Origin: Rhopalosiphum padi
Taxonomy: Eukaryota; Arthropoda; Insecta; Hemiptera; Aphididae
Reading direction: 5' to 3'
Length of the DNA stretch: 64,000 nucleotides
Assembly: GCF_020882245.1 (NCBI RefSeq)
Contig: NC_083599.1
Coordinates: forward strand, 25,802,865-25,866,864
Positions 39,042 through 52,707 of the stretch are shown piece after piece. Under the pieces are notes generated by a model. It was not told the DNA's origin and did not search any database. It saw nothing but the letters and a program-made list of their open reading frames with translations. Each line of letters begins with the position of its first letter. The first letter of the stretch is position 1. The position numbers and the translations under genes were made by a program.

Positions 39042-39879
39042 TACGAATGTAAAACTGGAAATAGATATGAAATATAAATATATAACAGATGATAAGATAT
39101 AATAATTTTGATAAGACAAAAAAGATCGTACATATCTACTAGAATGTTTTGTTGGATATTAATGTAAAATAAGTGTTTATTAAGAATAAGCTTGTAGAGT
39201 AACTTAAAATTGCTGTTTTTTAATAGACTATGACATAACCATACCTCAAAAATAATACGGATTTGAACATAATAATATCAAATCATAATTGAATAAAAGA
39301 ACCGTTAAACATCTATTAAAACTAGACTATTTAAATTGCAATACTTTGGTTTATAATTTAATGAAAACCTAATTATGAAAAAAACGTAGAAATAATAAAA
39401 AGTTTTTTAAAGCTGAGGCATATTTTAAGAATGAAAATTAAAAAGCTCAATTTGTTTACCAATACTATATTCATATTTTTAACAAATTTCAATTGTTCCA
39501 CTACTATTAATTTATTATAGATTACATTTTATATTCATTACAAGTACATTGCTTAAAATCATTATTATTATCAGAATCTTCAAGTCCATGTTCAATGTAG
39601 GATGTTGAAACTTTCCCAATATTCCAAAAATGTTAATTTATGTCTCAGCATGCTTTGAGTGATCCACCATTATACTGCCACCTAAAAAAAAATATTCATA
39701 TAAATATGTATAATGGTTGGAGAAATTATAATAATGATGATTGATCAGTAATAAAAGATAATAAAAATCTACCAGAGTGTTGTGTTGAATTTTAATGAAA
39801 AAAAAATATACTTGTACAATAACTTAAACTTGCTGATTTTTAATATGAAAAAAATATAAATTTGTAATATTTGTATTAA

Positions 39880-39919
39880 TTATTAAAATATTAAATAAAT
39901 ATTAAAATAATATATATTA
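39880..39919 (+). repeat. A/T-only patch, third copy (unit 19)
   Basis: Same patch, 2,816 bp after the second. It appears nowhere else in the window. Confidence 0.7.
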
Positions 39920-41249
39920 TATGAATGTTAATAATGGTAAATAAGAATCATTTTTATAATCTAGTAGTAAAGGTTTTAAAACACTAACATGAGAATTGAA
40001 TGTTTTATAAGCAGATAAAAATATGAATTTTTAATAGTTGTATAAATCATTATGTAAAACTATGTTTTATAGTGTTTATGATGTATCAGCTTCAATGCAA
40101 TACATGAATGTTAATGATGGTAAATAAGAAACATTTTTACAATCTAGTAGTAAAGGTTTTAAGACACTAACATGAGAATTGAGTGTTTTATAAGATGCTA
40201 AAAATATGAATTTGTTATATTTGTATAAATTATTATGTAAAATCATGCTTCATAGTGTTTATGCAGTGTCATCTTAAATGAAATATATGAATGTTAATAA
40301 TGGTAAATAAGAATCATTTTTATAATCTAGTAGTAAAGGTTTTAAGACACTAACATGAGAATTGAATGTTTTATAAGCAGCTAAAAATATGAATTTTTAA
40401 TAGTTGTTTAAATCATTATGTAAAACTATGTTTTATAGTGTTTATGATGTATCAGCTTCAATGTAATACATGAATGTTAATAATGGTAAATAAGAATCAT
40501 TTTTACAATCTAGTAGTAAAGGTTTTAAGACACTAACATGAGAATTGAGTGTTTTATAACAAGTTAAAAATATGAATTTGTAATATTTGTAAAAATTATT
40601 ATGTAGAACCATGTTTTATAGTGTTTATGAATTATCAGCATAAATGATATATATGAATGTTACTAATAGATAATAAGTATCATTTTCATAATCTAGTAGT
40701 CAAGGTTTCAAGACACTAACATGAGAATTGAGTGTTTTATAAGAAGTTAAAAATATGAAATTGTAATATTTGTATAAATTATTATGTAGAATAATATTTT
40801 ATAGTGTTTATGAATTATCAGCATAAATGATATATATGAATGTTACTAATAGATAATAAGAATCATTTTCACAATCTAGTAGTCAAGGTTTCAAGACACT
40901 AACATGAGAATTGAGTGTTTTATAAGAAGTTAAAAATATGAAATTGTAATATTTGTATAAATTATTATGTAGAATAATATTTTATAGTGTTTATGAATTA
41001 TCAGCATAAATGATATATATGAATGTTACTAATAGATAATAAGAATCATTTTCACAATCTAGTAGTCAAGGTTTCAAGACACTAACATGAGAATTGAGTG
41101 TTTTATAAGATGCTAACAATATGAATTTGTTATATTTGTATAAATTATTAAGTAAAAGCATGCTTCATAGTGTATATGCAGTGTCATCTTAAATGAAATA
41201 TATGAATGTTAATAATGGTAAATAAGAATCATTTGCTTAATATAATGAT

Positions 41250-43906
41250 CCGGGTTTTTTGAAACTAATTTTATGTTATACTATTATTATTTGACTATCG
41301 ATTACATTCTATATTCATTTCACTTACATTGCATAAAACCATTATTATTATCAGAATCTTCTAGTCCATTGTTTAATGTAGAATGTTGATACTTTCCCAA
41401 GTTGTAGGAATGTGAATTTCCGTCTCAGCATGCATCAAGTGATCTGCTGTACTACCATCTGAAAAAATGTAGTCGGTTAAATATGTATAATGGTTGGAGG
41501 AAAAAATGTCACTCATACATGCCATTATTAAAACGAAAATCTTTATATTACAACAAGTACGGGAAAATACTGAGCGATTCAGAAATGGAAATAATCAAAC
41601 AAAAACTAACACACAAACTTCATTCATAATACAACTTTTGTGAAAGCAGTTTGCAGTTGAAACTTAAATACTAATACGAATGTAAAACTGCAAGTAGATA
41701 TGAAATATAAACATATAACAGATGATAAGATATAATAATTTTGATAAGATAAAAAGATCGCACATATCTAGTAGAATGTTTTGTTGGATATTAATGTAAA
41801 ATAAGTGTTTAATAAGAATACGCTTGTAGAGTAACTTAAAATTGATGTTTTTTAATAGACTATGACATAACCATACCTCAAAAATAATACGGATTTGAAC
41901 ATAATAATATCAAATCATAATTGAATAAAAGAACCGTTAAACATCTATTAAAACTAGACTATTTAAATTGCAATACTTTGGTTTATGATTTAATGAAAAC
42001 CTAATTATGAAAAAAACGTAGAAATAATAAAAAGTTTTTTAAAGCTGAGGCATATTTTAAGAATGAAAATTAAAAAGCTCAATTTGTTTACCAATACTAT
42101 ATTCATATTTTTAACAAATTTCAATTGTTCCACTACTATTAATTTACTATAGATTACATTTTATATTCATTACAAGTACATTGCATAAAATCATTATTAT
42201 TATCAGAATCTTCAAGTCCATGTTCAATGTAGGATGTTGAAACTTTCCCAATATTCCAAAAATGTAAATTTATGTCTCAGCATGCTTTGAGTGATCCACC
42301 ATTATACTGCCACCTAAAAAAAAATATTCATATAAATATGTATAATGGTTGGAGAAATTATAATAATGATGATTGATCAGTAATAAAAGATATTAAAAAT
42401 CTACCAGTGTTGTGTTGAATTTTAATGAAAAAAAATGTATAACAAAATATACTTGTACAATAACTTAAACTTGCAGATTTTCAATATGCAAAAAATATGA
42501 ATTTTTAATATTTGTATAAATTATTATGTAAAACCATGTTTTATAGTGTTTATGATGTATCAGCTTCATTGAAATATATGTATGTTAATAATGGTAAATA
42601 AGAATCATTTTTACAATCTAGTAGTAAAGGTTTTAAGACACTAACATGAGAATTGAGTGTTTTATAAGCAGCTAAAAATATGAATTTGTAATATTTGTAT
42701 AAATTATTACGTAAAACTATGTTTTATAGTGTTTATGATGTATCACATTCAATGTAATACATGAATGTTAATGATGGTAAATAAGAAACATTTTTACAAT
42801 CTAGTAGTAAAGGTTTTAAGACACTAACATGAGAATTGAGTGTTTTATAAGATGCTAAAAATATGAATTTGTTATAATTGTATAAATTATTATGTAAAAG
42901 CATGCTTCATAGTGTTTATGCAGTTTCATCTTAAATATAATATATGAATGTTAATAATGGTAAATAAGAATCATTTTTACAATCTAGTAGTAAAGGTTTT
43001 AAGATACTAACATGAGAATTGAGTGTTTTATAAGCAGCTAAAAAAATGAATTTGTAATATTTGTATAAATAATAATGAAAGAGCATGCTTCATAGTGTTT
43101 ATGCAGTTTCATCTTAAATATAATATATGAATGTTACTAATAGATAATAAGAATCATTTTCATAATCTAGTAGTCAAGGTTTCAAGATACTAACATGAGA
43201 ATTGAGTGTTTTATAAGAAGTTAAAAATATGAATATGTAATATTTGTATAAATTATTATTTAAAACCATGTTTTATAGTGTTTATGAAGTATCAGCATCA
43301 ATGAAATATATGAATGTTACTAATATATAATAAGAATCATTTTCACAATCTAGTAGTCAAGGTTTCAAGACACTAACATGAGAATTGAGTGTTTTATAAG
43401 AAGTTAAAAATATGAATTTTTAATAGTTATTTAAATCATTATGTAAAACTATGTTTTATAGTGTTTATGATGTATCACATTCAATGCAATACATGAATGT
43501 TAATGATGGTAAATAAGAAACATTTTTACAATCTAGTAGTAAAGGTTTTAAGACACTAACATGAGAATTGAGTGTTTTATAAGATGCTAAAAATATGAAT
43601 TTGTAATATTTGTAAAAATTATTATGTAGAACCATGTTTTATAGTGTTTATGAAGTATCAGCATCAATGATATATATGAATGTTACTAATATATAATAAG
43701 AATCATTTTCACAATCTAGTAGTCAAGGTTTCAAGACACTAACATGAGAATTGAGTGTTTTATAAGAAGTTAAAAATATGAATTTGTAATATTTGTAAAA
43801 ATTATTATGTAGAACCATGTTTTATAGTGTTTAGGATGTATCAGCTTCAATGAAATATATGAATGTTAATGATGTTAAATAAGAATTATTTTCTTAATAT
43901 GAAGAT
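41250..43906 (+). repeat. Higher-order unit 20 (2,657 bp, n=6)
   Basis: The marker is mutated on both arms. The block A ORF is nearly intact. Block B remnant at 42338; array 42490-43893 with eight starts. The private GTGTTTAATAAG variant at 41805 recurs at 46571. Confidence 0.9.
41483..41674 (+). pseudogene. Block A ORF copy, Y49 nonsense
   Basis: Intact-class sequence with TAT to TAA at codon 49 (41627-41629) and I52F just after it. The first 48 codons are open. The same Y49 stop is found in core 22 at an offset of 4,766 bp, marking a shared segment. Confidence 0.6.
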
Positions 43907-46015
43907 CAGGGTTTTTTGACCCTATTTTTATGTTACACTACTATTAATTGACTATCAATTACATTCTATATTCATTACACGTACATTGCATAAAACCATT
44001 ATTATTATCAGAATCTTCTAGTCCATTGTTCAATGTAGGATGTTGATACTTTTCCAAGTGGTAGGAATGTGAATTCACGTCTCAGCATGCATCAAGTGAT
44101 CTGCCTTACTACCATCTGAAAAAATGTTGTCGGTTAAATATGTATAATGGTTGGAGGAAAAAATGTCACTAATACATGCCATAACTGAAACGAAAATCTT
44201 TATATTACAACTAGTACGGGAAAACACTGAGCAATTCAGAAATGGAAATAATCAAACAAAAACTAACAAACAATCATCATTCTTATTACAACATTTGTGA
44301 AACCACTTTGCAGTTGAAACTTAAATACTAATACGAATGTAAAACTGGAAATAGATATGAAATATAAATATATAACAGATGATAAGATATAATAATTTTG
44401 ATAAGACAAAAAAGATCGTACATATCTACTAGAATGTTTTGTTACATTTGAATGTAAAATAAGTGTTTATAAAGAATACACTTGTACAATAAGTTAAAAT
44501 TGCTGTTTTTTAATAGACTATGACATAAACATACATCAAAAATAATACTAATTTGAACATAATAATATCAAATCATTATAGAATAAAAGTACTGTAGAAC
44601 AACTATTAAAACTAGACGGTTTAAAATAAGATACTTTGGTTTATGGTTTAATGAAATCCTAATTATAAAATAAACGTAGTAATAATAAAAATATATTTAA
44701 AGCTGAGGCATATTTTAAGAATGAAAATTAAAAGATCAATTTGTTTACCAATACTATATTCATATTTTTAACAAATTTCAATTGTTACATTACTATTAAT
44801 TTACTATCAATTACATTTTATATTCATTACAAACTACATTGCATAAAATCATTATTATTTTCAAAATCTTCAAGTCCATGTTCAATGTAGGATGTTGAAA
44901 CTTTCCCAATATTCCAAAAATGTAAATTTATGTCTCAGCATGCCTTGAGTGATCCACCATTATACTGCCACCTAAAAAAAAATATTCATATAAATATGTA
45001 TAATGGTTGGAGAAATTATAATAATGATGATTGATCAGTAATAAAAGATATTAAAAATCTACCAGTGTTGTGTTGAATTTTAATGAAAAAAAATGTATAA
45101 CAAAATATACTTGTACAATAACTTAAACATGCTGATTTTCAATATGCAAAAAATATGAATTTTTAATATTTGTATAAATTATTATGTAAAACCATGTTTT
45201 ATAGTGTTTATGATGTATCAGCTTCATTGAAATATATGTATGTTAATAATGGTAAATAAGAATCATTTTTACAATCTAGTAGTAAAGGTTTTAAGACACT
45301 AACATGAGAATTGAGTGTTTTATAAGCAGCTAAAAATATGAATTTGTAATATTTGTATAAATTATTATGTAAAACTATGCTTCATAGTGTTTATGATGTA
45401 TCACATTCAATGCAATACATGAATGTTAATGATGGTAAATAAGAAACATTTTTACAATCTAGTAGTAAAGGTTTTAAGACACTAACATGAGAATTGAGTG
45501 TTTTATAAGATGCTAAAAATATGAATTTGTTATAATTGTATAAATTATTATGTAAAAGCATGCTTCATAGTGTTTATGCAGTTTCATCTTAAATATAATA
45601 TATGAATGTTAATAATGGTAAATAAGAATCATTTTTACAATCTAGTAGTAAAGGTTTTAAGACACTAACATGAGAATTGAATGTTTTATAAGAAGTTAAA
45701 AATATGAATTTGTAATATTTGTAAAAATTATTATGTAGAACCATGTTTTATAGTGTTTATGAAGTATCAGCATCAATGATCTATATGAATGTTACTAATA
45801 TATAATAAGAATCATTTTCACAATCTAGTAGTCAAGGTTTCAAGACACTAACATGAGAATTGAGTGTTTTATAAGAAGTTAAAAATATGAATTTGTAATA
45901 TTTGTAAAAATTATTATGTAGAACCATGTTTTATAGTGTTTAGGATGTATCAGCTTCAATGAAATATATGAATGTTAATGATGTTAAATAAGAATTATTT
46001 TCTTAATATGAAGAT
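43907..46015 (+). repeat. Higher-order unit 21 (2,109 bp, n=3)
   Basis: Lineage Y with private GTTACATTTG, AATAAGTTAAAA and AAGATACTTTGG, shared only with unit 23. Block B remnant at 44996; array 45148-46002 with five starts. Confidence 0.9.
44140..44331 (+). pseudogene. Block A ORF copy, decayed class
   Basis: Main decayed class, lineage Y core 21. Confidence 0.55.
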
Positions 46016-48489
46016 CAGGGTTTTTTGACCCTATTTTTATGTTACACTACTATTAATTGACTATCAATTACATTCTATATTCATTACACGTACATTGCAT
46101 AAAACCATTATTATTATCAGAATCTTCTAGTCCATTGTTCAATGTAGGATGTTGATACTTTTCCAAGTGGTAGGAATGTGAATTCACGTCTCAGCATGCA
46201 TCAAGTGATCTGCCTTACTACCATCTGAAAAAATGTTGTCGGTTAAATATGTATAATGGTTGGAGGAAAAAATGTCACTAATACATGCCATAACTGAAAC
46301 GAAAATCTTTATATTACAACTAGTACGGGAAAACACTGAGCAATTCAGAAATGGAAATAATCAAACAAAAACTAACAAACAAACTTCATTCATAATACAA
46401 CATTTGTGAAAGCAGTTTGCAGTTGAAACTTAAATACTAATACGAATGTAAAACTGCAAGTAGATATGAAATATAAACATATAACAGATGATAAGATATA
46501 ATAATTTTGATAAGATAAAAAGATCGCACATATCTAGTAGAATGTTTTGTTGGATATTAATGTAAAATAAGTGTTTAATAAGAATACGCTTGTAGAGTAA
46601 CTTAAAATTGATGTTTTTTAATAGACTATGACATAACCATACCTCAAAAATAATACGGATTTGAACATAATAATATCAAATCATAATTGAATAAAAGAAC
46701 CGTTAAACATCTATTAAAACTAGACTATTTAAATTGCAATACTTTGGTTTATGATTTAATGAAAACCTAATTATGAAAAAAACGTAGAAATAATAAAAAG
46801 TTTTTTAAAGCTGAGGCATATTTTAAGAATGAAAATTAAAAAGCTCAATTTGTTTACCAATACTATATTCATATTTTTAACAAATTTCAATTGTTCCACT
46901 ACTATTAATTTACTATTAATTACATTTTATATTCATTACAAGTACATTGCATAAAATCATTATTATTATCAGAATCTTCAAGTCCATGTTCAATGTAGGA
47001 TGTTGAAACTTTCCCAATATTCCAAAAATGTAAATTTATGTCTCAGCATGCTTTGAGTGATCCACCATTATACTGCCACCTAAAAAAAAATATTCATATA
47101 AATATGTATAATGGTTGGAGAAATTATAATAATGATGATTGATCAGTAATAAAAGATATTAAAAATCTACCAGTGTTGTGTTGAATTTTAATGAAAAAAA
47201 ATGTATAACAAAATATACTTGTACAATAACTTAAACTTGCAGATTTTCAATATGCAAAAAATATGAATTTTTAATATTTGTATAAATTATTACGTAAAAC
47301 TATGTTTTATAGTGTTTATGATGTATCACATTCAATGTAATACATGAATGTTAATGATGGTAAATAAGAAACATTTTTACAATCTAGTAGTAGAGGTTTT
47401 AAGACACTAACATGAGAATTGAGTGTTTTATAAGATGCTAAAAATATGAATTTGTTATAATTGTATAAATTATTATGTAAAAGCATGCTTCATAGTGTTT
47501 ATGCAGTTTCATCTTAAATATAATATATGAATGTTAATAATGGTAAATAAGAATCATTTTTACAATCTAGTAGTAAAGGTTTTAAGATACTAACATGAGA
47601 ATTGAGTGTTTTATAAGCAGCTAAAAAAATGAATTTGTAATATTTGTATAAATAATAATGAAAGAGCATGCTTCATAGTGTTTATGCAGTTTCATCTTAA
47701 ATATAATATATGAATGTTACTAATAGATAATAAGAATCATTTTCATAATCTAGTAGTCAAGGTTTCAAGATACTAACATGAGAATTGAGTGTTTTATAAG
47801 AAGTTAAAAATATGAATATGTAATATTTGTATAAATTATTATTTAAAACCATGTTTTATAGTGTTTATGAAGTATCAGCATCAATGAAATATATGAATGT
47901 TACTAATATATAATAAGAATCATTTTCACAATCTAGTAGTCAAGGTTTCAAGACACTAACATGAGAATTGAGTGTTTTATAAGAAGTTAAAAATATGAAT
48001 TTTTAATAGTTATTTAAATCATTATGTAAAACTATGTTTTATAGTGTTTATGATGTATCACATTCAATGCAATACATGAATGTTAATGATGGTAAATAAG
48101 AAACATTTTTACAATCTAGTAGTAAAGGTTTTAAGACACTAACATGAGAATTGAGTGTTTTATAAGATGCTAAAAATATGAATTTGTAATATTTGTAAAA
48201 ATTATTATGTAGAACCATGTTTTATAGTGTTTATGAAGTATCAGCATCAATGATATATATGAATGTTACTAATATATAATAAGAATCATTTTCACAATCT
48301 AGTAGTCAAGGTTTCAAGACACTAACATGAGAATTGAGTGTTTTATAAGAAGTTAAAAATATGAATTTGTAATATTTGTAAAAATTATTATGTAGAACCA
48401 TGTTTTATAGTGTTTAGGATGTATCAGCTTCAATGAAATATATGAATGTTAATGATGTTAAATAAGAATTATTTTCTTAATATGAAGAT
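46016..48489 (+). repeat. Higher-order unit 22 (2,474 bp, n=5), recombinant core
   Basis: The core starts like its lineage Y neighbours and, within the block A ORF near 46380, switches to the sequence of core 20. Block B remnant at 47104; array 47256-48476 with seven starts. Confidence 0.9.
46249..46440 (+). pseudogene. Block A ORF copy, recombinant
   Basis: The first part carries the stops of the decayed class (codons 11, 15 and 25). From about codon 44 it switches to the sequence of the copy at 41483, including its codon 49 stop and the AGCAGT codons for S55-S56. The switch inside the ORF marks a crossover or conversion boundary. Confidence 0.6.
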
Positions 48490-50415
48490 CAGGGTTTTTT
48501 GACCCTATTTTTATGTTACACTACTATTAATTGACTATCAATTACATTCTATATTCATTACACGTACATTGCATAAAACCATTATTATTATCAGAATCTT
48601 CTAGTCCATTGTTCAATGTAGGATGTTGATACTTTTCCAAGTGGTAGGAATGTGAATTCACGTCTCAGCATGCATCAAGTGATCTGCCTTACTACCATCT
48701 GAAAAAATGTTGTCGGTTAAATATGTATAATGGTTGGAGGAAAAAATGTCACTAATACATGCCATAACTGAAACGAAAATCTTTATATTACAACTAGTAC
48801 GGGAAAACACTGAGCAATTCAGAAATGGAAATAATCAAACAAAAACTAACAAACAATCATCATTCTTATTACAACATTTGTGAAACCACTTTGCAGTTGA
48901 AACTTAAATACTAATACGAATGTAAAACTGGAAATAGATATGAAATATAAATATATAACAGATGATAAGATATAATAATTTTGATAAGACAAAAAAGATC
49001 GTACATATCTACTAGAATGTTTTGTTACATTTGAATGTAAAATAAGTGTTTATAAAGAATACACTTGTACAATAAGTTAAAATTGCTGTTTTTTAATAGA
49101 CTATGACATAAACATACATCAAAAATAATACTAATTTGAACATAATAATATCAAATCATTATAGAATAAAAGTACTGTAGAACAACTATTAAAACTAGAC
49201 GGTTTAAAATAAGATACTTTGGTTTATGGTTTAATGAAATCCTAATTATAAAATAAACGTAGTAATAATAAAAATATATTTAAAGCTGAGGCATATTTTA
49301 AGAATGAAAATTAAAAGATCAATTTGTTTACCAATACTATATTCATATTTTTAACAAATTTCAATTGTTACATTACTATTAATTTACTATCAATTACATT
49401 TTATATTCATTACAAACTACATTGCATAAAATCATTATTATTTTCAAAATCTTCAAGTCCATGTTCAATGTAGGATGTTGAAACTTTCCCAATATTCCAA
49501 AAATGTAAATTTATGTCTCAGAATGCCTTGAGTGATCCACCATTATACTGCCACCTAAAAAAAAATATTCATATAAATATGTATAATGGTTGGAGAAATT
49601 ATAATAATGATGATTGATCAGTAATAAAAGATATTAAAAATCTACCAGTGTTGTGTTGAATTTTAATGAAAAAAAATGTATAACAAAATATACTTGTACA
49701 ATAACTTAAACATGCTGATTTTCAATATGCAAAAAATATGAATTTTTAATATTTGTATAAATTATTATGTAAAACCATGTTTTATAGTGTTTATGATGTA
49801 TCAGCTTCATTGAAATATATGTATGTTAATAATGGTAAATAAGAATCATTTTTACAATCTAGTAGTAAAGGTTTTAAGACACTAACATGAGAATTGAGTG
49901 TTTTATAAGCAGCTAAAAATATGAATTTGTAATATTTGTATAAATTATTATGTAAAACTATGCTTCATAGTGTTTATGATGTATCACATTCAATGCAATA
50001 CATGAATGTTAATGATGGTAAATAAGAAACATTTTTACAATCTAGTAGTAAAGGTTTTAAGACACTAACATGAGAATTGAGTGTTTTATAAGATGCTAAA
50101 AATATGAATTTGTTATAATTGTATAAATTATTATGTAAAAGCATGCTTCATAGTGTTTATGCAGTTTCATCTTAAATATAATATATGAATGTTAATAATG
50201 GTAAATAAGAATCATTTTTACAATCTAGTAGTAAAGGTTTTAAGACACTAACATGAGAATTGAATGTTTTATAAGAAGTTAAAAATATGAATTTGTAATA
50301 TTTGTAAAAATTATTATGTAGAACCATGTTTTATAGTGTTTATGATGTATCAGCTTCAATGAAATATATGAATGTTAATGATGTTAAATAAGAATTATTT
50401 TCTTAATATGAAGAT
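48490..50415 (+). repeat. Higher-order unit 23 (1,926 bp, n=2)
   Basis: Near-duplicate of core 21, 4,583 bp downstream. Block B remnant at 49579; array 49731-50402 with four starts. Confidence 0.9.
48723..48914 (+). pseudogene. Block A ORF copy, decayed class
   Basis: Main decayed class, core 23, the duplicate of core 21. Confidence 0.55.
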
Positions 50416-52707
50416 CAGGGTTTTTTGACCCTATTTTTATGTTACACTACTATTAATTGACTATCAATTACATTCTATATTCATTACACGTACATTGCAT
50501 AAAACCATTATTATTATCAGAATCTTCTAGTCCATTGTTCAATGTAGGATGTTGATACTTTTCCAAGTGGTAGGAATGTGAATTCACGTCTCAGCATGCA
50601 TCAAGTGATCTGCCTTACTACCATCTGAAAAAATGTTGTCGGTTAAATATGTATAATGGTTGGAGGAAAAAATGTCACTAATACATGCCATAACTGAAAC
50701 GAAAATCTTTATATTACAACTAGTACGGGAAAACACTGAGCAATTCAGAAATGGAAATAATCAAACAAAAACTAACAAACAATCATCATTCTTATTACAA
50801 CATTTGTGAAACCACTTTGCAGTTGAAACTTAAATACTAATACGAATGTAAAACTGGAAATAGATATGAAATATAAATATATAACAGATGATAAGATATA
50901 ATAATTTTGATAAGACAAAAAAGATCGTACATATCTACTAGAATGTTTTGTTGCATTTGAATGTAAAATAAGTGTTTATAAAGAATACACTTGTACAATA
51001 ACTTAAAATTGCTGTTTTTTAATAGACTATGACATAAACATACATCAAAAATAATACTAATTTGAACATAATAATATCAAATCATTATAGAATAAAAGTA
51101 CTGTAGAACAACTATTAAAACTAGACGGTTTAAAATACAATACTTTGGTTTATGGTTTAATGAAATCCTAATTATAAAATAAACGTAGTAATAATAAAAA
51201 TATATTTAAAGCTGAGGCATATTTTAAGAATGAAAATTAAAAGATCAATTTGTTTACCAATACTATATTCATATTTTTAACAAATTTCAATTGTTACATT
51301 ACTATTAATTTACTATCAATTACATTTTATATTCATTACAAACTACATTGCATAAAATCATTATTATTTTCAAAATCTTCAAGTCCATGTTCAATGTAGG
51401 ATGTTGAAACTTTCCCAATATTCCAAAAATGTAAATTTATGTCTCAGCATGCCTTGAGTGATCCACCATTATACTGCCACCTAAAAAAAAATATTCATAT
51501 AAATATGTATAATGGTTGGAGAAATTATAATAATGATGATTGATCAGTAATAAAAGATATTAAAAATCTACCAGTGTTGTGTTGAATTTTAATGAAAAAA
51601 AATGTATAACAAAATATACTTGTACAATAACTTAAACTTGCTGATTTTCAATATGCAAAAAATATGAATTTTTAATATTTGTATAAATTATTATGTAAAA
51701 CCATGTTTTATAGTGTTTATGATGTATCAGCTTCATTGAAATATATGTATGTTAATAATGGTAAATAAGAATCATTTTTACAATCTAGTAGTAAAGGTTT
51801 TAAGACACTAACATGAGAATTGAGTGTTTTATAAGCAGCTAAAAATATGAATTTGTAATATTTGTATAAATTATTATGTAAAACTATGCTTCATAGTGTT
51901 TATGATGTATCACATTCAATGCAATACATGAATGTTAATGATGGTAAATAAGAAACATTTTTACAATCTAGTAGTAAAGGTTTTAAGACACTAACATGAG
52001 AATTGAGTGTTTTATAAGATGCTAAAAATATGAATTTGTTATAATTGTATAAATTATTATGTAAAAGCATGCTTCATAGTGTTTATGCAGTTTCATCTTA
52101 AATATAATATATGAATGTTAATAATGGTAAATAAGAATCATTTTTACAATCTAGTAGTAAAGGTTTTAAGACACTAACATGAGAATTGAATGTTTTATAA
52201 GAAGTTAAAAATATGAATTTGTAATATTTGTAAAAATTATTATGTAGAACCATGTTTTATAGTGTTTATGAAGTATCAGCATCAATGATCTATATGAATG
52301 TTACTAATATATAATAAGAATCATTTTCACAATCTAGTAGTCAAGGTTTCAAGACACTAACATGAGAATTGAGTGTTTTATAAGAAGTTAAAAATATGAA
52401 TTTGTAATATTTGTAAAAATTATTATGTAGAACCATGTTTTATAGTGTTTAGGATGTATCAGCATCAATGATATATATGAATGTTACTAATATATAATAA
52501 GAATCATTTTCACAATCTAGTAGTCAAGGTTTCAAGACACTAACATGAGAATTGAGTGTTTTATAAGAAGTTAAAAATATGAATTTGTAATATTTGTAAA
52601 AATTATTATGTAGAACCATGTTTTATAGTGTTTAGGATGTATCAGCTTCAATGAAATATATGAATGTTAATGATGTTAAATAAGAATAATTTTCTTAATA
52701 TGAAGAT
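50416..52707 (+). repeat. Higher-order unit 24 (2,292 bp, n=4)
   Basis: Lineage Y core. Block B remnant at 51505; array 51657-52694 with six starts. Its array includes GATCTATATG at 52287, copied at 55312. Confidence 0.9.
50649..50840 (+). pseudogene. Block A ORF copy, decayed class
   Basis: Main decayed class, lineage Y core 24. Confidence 0.55.

Larger units (their letters stand above)
38617..41249 (+). repeat. Higher-order unit 19 (2,633 bp, n=6 less 24)
   Basis: Third copy with the rearranged first monomer. Block B remnant at 39706; array about 39849-41236 with seven regular starts from 40062. It ends in the alternative terminal monomer also seen in unit 10. Confidence 0.9.
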
